DNA from: Dimargaris cristalligena
Taxonomy: Eukaryota; Kickxellomycota; Dimargaritomycetes; Dimargaritales; Dimargaritaceae
Assembly (NCBI GenBank): GCA_027576995.1
Contig: JANBQC010000729.1
Location: 1-12,535, forward strand
Reading direction: 5' to 3'
Length of the DNA: 12,535 bases
The translations under genes were made by a program, and so were the position numbers. Each line of letters opens with the position of its first letter. Position 1 is the stretch's first letter. The notes below the pieces were generated by a model that did not search any database, had not been told where the DNA came from, and saw only the letters and a list, made by a program, of their open reading frames with translations. Of this stretch, positions 1-7,770 are shown in pieces.

Positions 1-1682
1 CTGGATGAGAAAAAAATCGAAGTGACCAATATACCTATAAGGACGATTCGGAACGTGGTGAAGATGGCGTCCGCATCTGCAGCCAAAGCGATTGTTATTT
101 TCATTTATTTATTTCTCCGTTAGTTCGAGGGAACAGCTGGGGACGACGTCTCACCCCAATATTGACCTTCGAGGCACGCGGAGCATTTCCCTTTTGTCGG
201 GTTATTTATAGGGGTCCTATAACAACCCCCTGTCAACCCGTTTGATCCCATAAAGTACGTCACCTCCTCGTCGGCTATTTGGGAGTCAGCCAACTAACCT
301 GGCCCACTGTCCATCCTCCGCCATAGTCCAACTCTACTCACTCTCATCCATCCGACCACTCCCCTCCCAGCCAGTTACCTGGCTTAGTTATATGTAGGTA
401 TTTTGGACTTGAAATCAGCAGCATTTTTTTATGTGACAATTGTTTAGTATTACTAATTGGACTAGAGGAGAGGGAAGAAAAGATTCACTCCGCCCACTAC
501 TATCATCATGTAGGAGGGGGAATGTATAAAAATAAAACGGAGTGTCAACGGGGCCAGGTAATTGGCTATCGAGGAGGAGCGCCATTCCACCATTCGCCCA
601 ATAATTATTGATCGACCCGCACACCTTGGGTCTTTTGTTCGTCACCATTGTTCGGGTTATTTTTATTCTCCGAAACCGCCTTCCCAACGATGGGTTTGAT
701 TCGCCAAATCCCCTTCCTTTGGCCTCGAACTCACCTATTTTTTCCCGTCCGCCAGAAATCAATCAATCTATTTCGGGTCTAGTCTTTCCCTTCGAAATGG
801 AAGCGATCCGCCCTGTTGTCTCTCACTCGTTAATATATATTTTCGGTTCGATGACTTAGATATAATTATGAGTGAGGCACCGGGGGTGTTTGTATGTATT
901 TTTACCCTCCCGTTTCCCTCCTTCTTCAGCGGCGGCGGCAGCGGCTGATGTTGCCGTTGCTGCAGCAGCATGGATTTACTACTATTGTTCGGTACTCGAC
1001 GGCCCATCCTTCGCAAACTATTATAATACGGATCCTAGATGCAGCCACCTGATTTTTCCCTTGCTTGTTAGCCCTTCGTGGCAGGTATAATCCGAAGGGT
1101 ATTAATGATAGCAACTTTGAGCAATCCTCCGCCCCTCCTCCTCCTCCAATTCCTCCTACACTTCGCACTCCGTCGGTTGACCATGTTCGTGGTGGTGCTT
1201 ATTTGCTGCATTCCGGGCGTGCGCACATCTACTTCCATCATGATGCGGCTTGGGTTTTTGGAATGGGTGGCCCATTTTATTGGCCATCATTTCCAACTGG
1301 CAAGCAAAAATAGAAATGTCGGATAGACAGGCGGTGGATGCACAACAATAGCCCAAGGGTTATTAATAACTGACGAATGCAGCCAGGCCAACAATTAATG
1401 ATTAGACAATAGTCTTGCTCCTGGACCTCCCATCTATCCATTGAGCCTCGTCACCCCGGCCTCCTGCCGGGCATTGCTCTTATTCTCTCATCTCATCTTA
1501 CTCGTTCGTTATTTCCATCCATCCTGTCCTTTCTTTTCTCGCTGCCTTGTACGTCCTTGGCGGATGGGCACTCGACCGGCCTGCTTCGTGCACTATTTTT
1601 ATGTCAAGGTTGGCTAAAAACCCGAGCACTGCAGGCAGGGGACGGAGAATTGCAGATGTGCGGACCCCGCGAGAGAGACCTT

Positions 1683-1705
1683 GAGAGAGAGAGAGAGAGA
1701 GAGAG
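1683..1705. repeat. (GA)n microsatellite
   Basis: An uninterrupted GA dinucleotide run of 23 bases lies inside a wider purine-rich patch that begins near 1671. It sits in non-coding sequence and would be expected to vary in length between strains. Confidence 0.95.
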
Positions 1706-2049
1706 CAAGAAAGGAACGGTCGGCGGGGGGCCTAGAGAAAGGAACGTAGGGCGAGTGAGGTAGGGCGCGCATGGTGTTGGGGCCATCCGACATTGGTTTA
1801 CAGTGGATCGAGGCCCATTGGGCCGTCCTTGTATTTATTTTTGGGTTGCCTGCTTTTCGCCCTTTTCTAACCCTCATATTCCCCTGCTTACGGCTTTTGG
1901 GGGGTGTTGTTGTTGGGGGACCAAAAGGGCATCGCATTGGGAAACTAAAACGAGCGTAGTGGATGAGGAAGATGTAAAAGAGAGGACCTGATCTGCTTTT
2001 TGGCCCTGTGTCTTTTGTCCACAGTACCCACTAACAGCAGACAATCCAA

Positions 2050-2130
2050 TCTGGCCCCCCCTCTCCCGGCCCTCCCCCCCATTACAAACCCTTTTCTCTT
2101 TCCTCCCCTCCCTCTTCCCCCCTTGCCAAT
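2050..2130. repeat. Long polypyrimidine tract
   Basis: About 80 bases are almost entirely C and T on the plus strand, with C runs of up to seven. The tract lies 80-160 bases upstream of the TATA box at 2213. Such tracts can exclude nucleosomes or form triplex DNA, but whether this one does is not shown by the sequence. Confidence 0.8.
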
Positions 2131-2212
2131 GCAATATCTGTCTGTTCCTGCCTGTGCCCTTGCCTTATCAGCACCACACAATACCCTCTCCCCGCCCAGG
2201 GATGGGTTTCTG

Positions 2213-2220
2213 TATATAAA
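2213..2220 (+). promoter_or_regulatory. Canonical TATA box (distal chitinase promoter candidate)
   Basis: TATATAAA is a full match to the TATA consensus. It is followed at once by a CT-rich stretch, the same layout seen ahead of the copper transporter. The next supported start codon is the chitinase ATG at 3142, which would imply a leader of nearly 900 bases, perhaps with an intron. It could instead serve an unrecognised non-coding transcript. Confidence 0.45.
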
Positions 2221-2525
2221 GCTGTCCCTTTCCGCCCCCACCCTAATTTTTCTACTTGTTCACTGCCTATTGTTCTTCACCCCTCTCCTTCACTACTGTC
2301 TCCGTGCTGTCTCGCCGTCTGTGTGTAAATTTTAGCCGTTCCGGTTGTTACCGTCGCTTTCATCAATTTGAGCGTTTGTCGTCATTGCGGATTGGCCTCC
2401 CTTTCCACTATTCCTATTATATTTTAACTGCCCTTCAACCTCACACTGCCAAGTAGCATCGGAGACATTTGTTCTGGCTGTGATTGTGCGTGTGTGAATA
2501 TAAGTGCCACCCACATCCAGATTCC

Positions 2526-2545
2526 TATATATATATATATATATA
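2526..2545. repeat. (TA)10 microsatellite
   Basis: Ten uninterrupted TA units lie upstream of the chitinase gene. They could mimic a TATA element or melt easily. They lie inside the leader if transcription starts near 2245. Confidence 0.95.
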
Positions 2546-2960
2546 CCCGCCTATCTATCAGCTTGGGTTACACCCCTATTCTTCCGGGTGTATTGTTCTC
2601 TCCCTCTCTCTCTCTCTCTATTTCCCTCTCCCCTTCTCACTCCTCCCTTTTCCCCGCTACCCTATTGCCAGCCTTCTCGGCCCTGGTCAGTTATTTGTAC
2701 ATCACTGACCATCGCCGGTGTATTACCTTTTATTGCCTAGTTGCAACCGTCTCTTCCAATTCCTTGATTGGTTGCTTGTCATTCTTGAACACCGTGTAAT
2801 TGAGTGTGTACCTTTCCCACTGTGCACGAACGCCGCGTACGCGATCCGCCCAATTATTATCCCGGTTCAACGAATACCACATTTGCCTTCTACGTTGTAT
2901 CCTACTGGTCTAGAGAAACCCTTGCGTATTGCCTGCCTCCTCCACTCTCCCGGTATATTA

Positions 2961-2993
<33 letters not shown>
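2961..2993. repeat. Compound (AC)n(AT)n microsatellite
   Basis: Eight AC units (2961-2976) run directly into an AT run (2977-2993). The repeat ends two bases before a TATA-like element at 2996, so repeat length would change the sequence just upstream of the proximal chitinase promoter candidate. Confidence 0.95.
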
Positions 2994-2995
2994 CC

Positions 2996-3004
2996 TATAT
3001 ATAA
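2996..3004 (+). promoter_or_regulatory. TATA-like element, proximal chitinase promoter candidate
   Basis: TATATATAA lies 138 bases before the chitinase ATG and is followed by a CT-rich leader (about 3010-3141). It competes with the element at 2213. Because it abuts an AT microsatellite it may simply be part of that repeat. Confidence 0.4.
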
Positions 3005-3141
3005 TCGCCTCGCCTTAAAAGAGACCACTACGCTACCCCCTATCATTTCTTTATTCTCCCTGTCTGCTCCTTCCGCATATTCCCCCCTTAGTTTAGTTTT
3101 ATTTATTGTTTTTTTTTCTTGCTCTGAGACACATACTCGCC

Positions 3142-4161
3142 ATGTTTAACCGTTCCCTTCTCGCCTATTCCACGGGCCTACTCCTGAGCTTCGTTGGCCT
3201 CACCACCCTGCAGCTGGCCCCCACAGTCGTGAATGCGCTGGATACATCGTGCAATTCCAACCTGGTCAGTTACTGGGGCCAGAATTCGTACGCCGCCAAG
3301 CACAACGTCACGGACGGCGAACAGGACCTGGACTGGTATTGTACCAACAGCCCTTCTGAAGATATCATCGTGGTTTCTTTCCTCAACACCTACAACCCCA
3401 TGATTCTCAACCTCTCTAGCCATTGTTTCGATTTTTTTAACAACTCCAAGCTGCTCAAGTGCCCCAAAGTCGGCGAACAAGTCAAGCGGTGCCAAGCGGC
3501 GGGCAAGACCATTCTGCTGTCGCTGGGCGGCCAGGAGGGCGGCTACGAACTAACGTCGGCGGAACAGGGTCAGACGGTAGCCACGGACGTCTGGAACATG
3601 TTCCTGGGCGGGTCCGGGGACACCCGCCCCTTTGGCGATGCGGTCCTGGACGGCGTCGATTTGGACATTGAAAAAAACGCGGCGGCGGGCTACACCGATT
3701 TCATCAAAACGCTCCGCCAACTTTACGACACGGACAAGAACCACGCGTATTATATTGCGGCGGCCCCCCTCTGCCATTACCCCGACCTGGTGATGCCCCA
3801 GACCTATAATGAGGCCTGGTTCGACATGCTCTTCATCCAGTTCTACAACTCCCCCTGTGGGGTGGATAATTTCGGTACCCAGTCGTTCAATTACCACCTG
3901 TGGGACTTCTGGGCCCGCGTGTACTCGGTCAATAAGAACGTCAAGATTTACGTGGGTATCCCCGCGTCCACGTATTCGGCCCTCTCGGGGTACGTGCCCG
4001 CTGAACGGTTGATGCAGATTACCGATTTTTTGCAAAAAACCTACACGTCATTTGGCGGTGTGATGCTGTACGATATTTCGGAATCGCGGCCGAATGGGGA
4101 TTACTCGAAAAAGATCAAGGAACATATGGTGGCCAACCAAACGTGTAATGGCTCCAAATAA
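3142..4161 (+). CDS. Secreted GH18 class III chitinase
   Basis: This gene encodes 339 residues without introns. It should hydrolyse beta-1,4 links in chitin outside the cell, in wall remodelling or nutrition. Residues 1-32 form a signal peptide with a likely cut after VNA. The GH18 fold follows: SLGG at 127-130, the catalytic DGVDLDIE at 170-177 with E177 as acid/base and D173/D175 in place, QFYN at 233-236, and GGVMLYD at 305-311. AAAPLCHYPD and the FDMLFIQFYNSPC segment match fungal/plant class III enzymes. Eight cysteines and N-glycosylation sequons at N55, N90, N100, N332 and N336 suit secretion. There is no chitin-binding module, Ser/Thr-rich tail or GPI signal. I chose the ATG at 3142 because it has G at -3 and opens the signal peptide; the 12 codons upstream in frame lack an ATG. 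The oddity is Y310 where the family usually has Trp. An AATAAA (4157-4162) overlaps the stop codon. Confidence 0.96.
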   Translation: MFNRSLLAYSTGLLLSFVGLTTLQLAPTVVNALDTSCNSNLVSYWGQNSYAAKHNVTDGEQDLDWYCTNSPSEDIIVVSFLNTYNPMILNLSSHCFDFFNNSKLLKCPKVGEQVKRCQAAGKTILLSLGGQEGGYELTSAEQGQTVATDVWNMFLGGSGDTRPFGDAVLDGVDLDIEKNAAAGYTDFIKTLRQLYDTDKNHAYYIAAAPLCHYPDLVMPQTYNEAWFDMLFIQFYNSPCGVDNFGTQSFNYHLWDFWARVYSVNKNVKIYVGIPASTYSALSGYVPAERLMQITDFLQKTYTSFGGVMLYDISESRPNGDYSKKIKEHMVANQTCNGSK

Positions 4162-6278
4162 ACAGTGAGAGGGAAAATAGACCCGATGAAATGTAATGGA
4201 GGAAAGTAGTGCCTTTTGGCATATACAGTAATATATATCCCCTCTCTATTACACCACCCATTTCTACTCATGTAATCTCCCCAGACCGCCGCCTCCTGCC
4301 TGCGTTAATTGGGCGTTGCTTATATTAGCCAGGCTGGTCTAATTCACATTCCTCCGCAGTGCCACACTCTTTCCAGCATCCCTAGTTTGTTATTTCATCT
4401 TTTTTATTATTATTATTTTCCTTTTCAATTGCACTGTATAGCTGATTTGCGACTTTCGTATTTTTCGTCCTGAATGCATATCTTTCTTTCCTCCTCTTAT
4501 TGTACCCCTGCTAGTTGTATTTCGTTATTTTAGACCGTAGTAGTTATTCCTGGTCTGTATTTTTTTATGTATTCGACCTTATCATTTATCCACCCCTCTG
4601 TCCCAAATAATTCATAATTTTGGCAACCTTTTCCCTTCTTTTATTTTTAGTGGTTGTTTGGCTAATAAAAATTATATACATTCTAGCGTGTTTATGTAGC
4701 CCTTCTTCCTATTTTCACCATGCGTATGTATAAATGTACATAATTCTCATTTTAGGGACTTGCCCTTGATACCGTGTGAGTGGGTGTCGCTTGTTAAGAC
4801 TAATCTGGGTGTGGTTTGACGTGGCCTGTTATGGGTAGACTGCCCTATTATTAGATATTGCTGACGGTGGCATTTGGCATGCAATATATATCCAAACCGG
4901 CAACTACCGACGAATCGGCGAGTTTCTTTCCAGAACCCTATAGGTGAAATATGAGGCCCTTGTCACATGTAGGAATTGAATAGACTGACCTAAACAACAT
5001 AAATCGCCTTATCCCATATTAAAATCACCCGGCCTGTCGAGTATATCCAAAAATGGGAGTGGGGTGTAACTCGGTCGTTCTTTCTGAGAGATCAGATGAT
5101 TGAATCTTTTTCGGTTGAGGCTACTCCGTATATAGGGACGATTGCTTATTGTTTCCATATTATTCTAATTTTTTTTTCAACGTGTTTAAAATAAATATAA
5201 GGGTTTCCCTTTCGGAGGTGAAAATGTTACGGAGGTTGGGTACATGATCAAAAAGCGAGCCGTTGTTACTCAGAACGAAGCCTTACCAATCCTACCATCC
5301 GAATGTTTCGAAAATGAGTCGGAAGCTGCGGTTCATATTCAAAAAACCATGTAACCCATCGGATGTGGCGCGGGGACGTGGATGGATGGGGCATTAGAAC
5401 GAGGGTGTTGATAATTTTATTAGTATTTCCTTTCCTTCCCTGTCCCCGAGATCCAACCCGCTACACCCTCTCTGGCGAATTGCCGGAGAGTTTAAAAATA
5501 ACCTGGACCAGTGATTGGGCCCAAGGCCTTTTTTTAAAGCGGGTAATATAATACAGATTAAAATTTAGTCGCTTGTTCCGGTCAAAACGGTCGGATGACA
5601 CAGTGATGCCAATGTTGACTATAGTTGGGCCTATAGTGTGAGTGTCAATGAATAAAAGGGATCCGAGCCAAACCGTCGTGTTACGAGGAACGTACCACAT
5701 AATATATAGGGGAGACACCCTCTCCAACACCATCACCATAAACGACATAGGAAAATATAATGAAAAGTGGGTATTCTGCAGATTGGGGTAGAGTTCATCG
5801 GCTATTTACGGATCGGTTGGGGATGAAGGGGGTTTTTTGGATTGCTAAACAGTGAAGGAGAAAAGCTGTTGTGACAGGGGGAATAGTGTGGTAGATAAGA
5901 TTTAAATCAAGGTGCCCTATATATTGGATGTGTTGCAGCTTGTGCTCTAAATCGTAGCATATTGGCTATATCTATCGGTTACCTAAATGGCGTAACCTTA
6001 GCTGTGGTGTATTTGCGATATTGCCATAGTGAAAATGACGGAGGAGTGTTATGGGTGTGTCTTACATGTATGCTATAGTGGTAATTATAGCCCAGTGTAA
6101 TTTTATGCCTAGATTAAAGGTATTCCGGGGAGGGGGTGGCGGTTGGACGATGGAATAGGTAGGCAACCTCGCATGAAAGTATTGCACCCCGCCACACCTT
6201 GGAGGATGGTTTTTGGTCAGCCCTTCGGTAGCTGTACTCAGTCTGGTGTACTGGCCTCGGAGTCTTCGTATGTGAGGA
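4162..6278. other. Long AT-rich spacer, no gene seen
   Basis: The start of this stretch is the chitinase 3' untranslated region. An AATAAA that could serve as a poly(A) signal lies at 4664-4669. A (TTA)n-like tract follows the poly-T near 4400. Beyond that, both strands are closed by frequent stops, and the few frames of 60-95 codons (for example near 5363-5748) have no family signature or codon bias. I looked for tRNA A/B boxes and spliceosomal RNA cores and saw none. Confidence 0.6.
4664..4669 (+). terminator. Candidate poly(A) signal for chitinase
   Basis: AATAAA lies about 500 bases after the chitinase stop in an AT- and T-rich setting. An earlier copy overlaps the stop codon itself (4157-4162). 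Which, if either, is used cannot be told from sequence. Confidence 0.3.
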
Positions 6279-6289
6279 TATATATATAA
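6279..6289 (+). promoter_or_regulatory. TATA element of the small secreted gene
   Basis: TATATATATAA lies 240-250 bases before the ATG at 6529. This is the same spacing as the TATA elements of the copper transporter and the transacylase. A pyrimidine-rich leader follows. An in-frame ATG at 6325 sits 36 bases after it, about where transcription would be expected to start. Confidence 0.5.
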
Positions 6290-6528
6290 CGGGCAGGCCG
6301 TACCCACCTAGACTCTACCATACCATGCCATACCTGCCTTTTAACCGTTTTATTTTCATCGGCCTTGATATATCCATTTTCTTGCCACATTTGCGTTTCA
6401 GACTGTTCACCCTCACGATTGTCATTAAGAATAGCACGCCTAACCCTCCTCCCTCTCTCCACCGTCGAATTTCACCCAGTTCTATCCCCTCGTCTCGTTC
6501 ATTATATATACACATACTATCATTTACC

Positions 6529-7083
6529 ATGAAGCCCTGGCATCTAGTCTTCGCCATCTTGCCCTGGGTAGTTAGCGCCATTCCCGCCCCGTTCTACGTC
6601 GCCGAGCCCCACGAGGTAGCCTCCCGGAACTGGTTCAATTTTATCAATCCGGTAGTCGATCGGGCGGCCACGACCTTTGCCGCCGGTCTTAACCCCCCCC
6701 AAAACGTCGTATGCACTGTGGGCTGGATGGCCGCCCACCTCATCGTTGACGGTGAGGAGGTACCCGTAGAAACCGCACACACCTTCCCTATCGTAGACGC
6801 CCATCAACCGATGATGATGATGGTGGAGGAATTGCCCAGGGATATTACTACAACAACTACTACTACTGGTGGGTATGGTGACTACAATGGCCACTACCAA
6901 CTAAGCCCTGCTGAGTGGCCCCAGGAAATCAACTGCGTCGGTTTTATGGAAAGTGACACCCTGTTCCTTTGTCATTACAACTTGGACCCCCATTTTATCC
7001 TACGTGAGCAGCTCCTTCAACCCAACACTATCGTTATCGACGATTCCATCGCTGATGATTTTAACTGCAGACAGTACAACTAA
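6529..7083 (+). CDS. Small secreted protein of unknown function
   Basis: I do not recognise this 184-residue protein. Residues 1-17 form a clear signal peptide (basic-start, hydrophobic core, cut likely after VSA), so it should enter the secretory pathway. The mature part has four cysteines (C62, C136, C148, C180) that could form two disulfides. It has a four-Met run (95-98), a seven-Thr run (107-113), a Gly/Tyr-rich patch (114-123) and an acidic C-terminal third. No N-glycosylation sequon, membrane segment or GPI signal is visible. The Met and Thr runs come from ATG and ACT/ACA triplet repeats and may vary in length. The ATG at 6529 has A at -3 and starts the signal peptide. The frame is also open upstream to an ATG at 6325, which would give 252 residues. 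The coding call rests on the long open frame, signal peptide and Cys spacing. Confidence 0.7.
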   Translation: MKPWHLVFAILPWVVSAIPAPFYVAEPHEVASRNWFNFINPVVDRAATTFAAGLNPPQNVVCTVGWMAAHLIVDGEEVPVETAHTFPIVDAHQPMMMMVEELPRDITTTTTTTGGYGDYNGHYQLSPAEWPQEINCVGFMESDTLFLCHYNLDPHFILREQLLQPNTIVIDDSIADDFNCRQYN

Positions 7084-7132
7084 CCTGGGACCGCCCCAGA
7101 CCAGGCCGTGTTCCCTAAAACGTTCTAGAAGG

Positions 7133-7140
7133 TGTAAATA
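7133..7140 (+). promoter_or_regulatory. PUF-type 3' UTR motif
   Basis: TGTAAATA matches the Pumilio/Puf core UGUANAUA. It lies 50 bases after the stop of the secreted gene and just ahead of its AATAAA, so it should be inside the 3' untranslated region. A chance match is possible. Confidence 0.3.
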
Positions 7141-7155
7141 GTATAGATTAAAATG

Positions 7156-7161
7156 AATAAA
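7156..7161 (+). terminator. Candidate poly(A) signal of the secreted gene
   Basis: AATAAA lies 73 bases after the stop codon in an AT-rich patch, a usual distance for a fungal cleavage signal. Confidence 0.5.
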
Positions 7162-7524
7162 CTTGCCTAATTAAAGGGAGAACTAGGGAAATGAAGCGAG
7201 TGTTCTTTTGGGCATATTCTAAAGAGGAGGGCGTGGGAGATGTACACTTGGAAGATTCCCCGTTCTTCTAAAGCAGCTTTTTAGGCCAACTTACGCAGAG
7301 GTTGACTGGTTTAATGGCTAAAGTGTGGGTAAACGCTGCATGGCTTCGCAGTTGTAACCGTGGATCGACAGTTCGTTGAATGATGGCAGGGGGCTCTCAT
7401 AGGGTTCGGCTAGGGGGGGGATTCGTCACCGGTTCAAATCCACCGGAAAGAGATAATAGAGAAGAGAACATCAATCACTTCTGGATAATGCTTGGCTCAC
7501 TTGCCTAGGCCCAGATATAACGGC

Positions 7525-7534
7525 TATATTAAAA
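7525..7534 (+). promoter_or_regulatory. TATA element of the copper transporter gene
   Basis: TATATTAAAA lies about 240 bases before the ATG. It is followed by roughly 200 bases of CT-rich leader (7540-7740). I saw no clear match to the known yeast copper-responsive sites (Mac1 or Cuf1 type) next to it. Confidence 0.55.
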
Positions 7535-7770
7535 GCCACTCCCGCTCTACTACACCCCTTTGTTTCCTCTCCGTCTGCTGCGGTTCACCCTCACCTATCC
7601 TCTGTTGCTGCTGGCTTACCCGCCTCTCCATTCTGTCCTTCTCATCTCTCTTATTCGGTTTCAGTTCTGTTGCCCGTTCGACTTCTTTGTTACATCTGCT
7701 CCTTGCCAGACAATCACTAGCTCCTTTAACATACATATATACATCCCTATAAGCACCTCCACCCAGCAAT

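Larger units (their letters stand above)
1..2212. other. Gene-free spacer rich in simple sequence
   Basis: I see no convincing gene here. Reading frames are short, overlap on both strands and are full of low-complexity residues that reflect CT- or GA-rich DNA. The stretch includes a purine repeat at 1683-1705 and an almost pure pyrimidine block at about 2050-2130. At the left edge both strands are briefly open: the plus strand from 1 to a TAG at 121-123, and the minus strand from an ATG at 104-102 off the window edge. Neither is long enough to call. Confidence 0.6.
7084..7524. other. Spacer between secreted gene and copper transporter
   Basis: The 3' region of the secreted gene carries a PUF-type element (7133-7140) and an AATAAA (7156-7161). 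Further on are an A-box-like sequence at 7307-7317 and a perfect B-box-like sequence at 7431-7441, discussed among the findings. The copper transporter promoter starts near 7525. No protein gene is supported. Confidence 0.6.

Noticed and set aside
608..859. Open frame of about 80 codons in the left spacer
   Set aside because: It overlaps equally long frames on the other strand, shows no codon bias or domain, and its first codon is not ATG.
1557..2241. Overlapping frames rich in Arg/Glu, Leu/Ser or Gly/Arg
   Set aside because: They are by-products of GA/CT repeats and polypyrimidine DNA; composition follows the repeat and all frames are open together.
2494..3149. Frames over the chitinase upstream region with poly-Tyr/Ile and Thr/His repeats
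   Set aside because: The repeats are translations of (TA)n and (AC)n microsatellites, with no homology signal; this is promoter or leader sequence.
3550..4035. Minus-strand frame of about 160 codons opposite the chitinase
   Set aside because: It is an antisense shadow of a GC-rich coding region; the plus strand has clear GH18 motifs.
4201..4240. U2 snRNA-like start (GCCTTTTGGC)
   Set aside because: The short match is a self-complementary 10-mer. The branch-pairing GTAGTA core and the rest of U2 are absent.
7300..7460. tRNA gene with an intron
   Set aside because: A- and B-box-like sequences are present, but the T arm does not pair, the predicted 3' acceptor strand has no partner upstream, and there is no nearby T-run terminator. 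Kept only as a finding.
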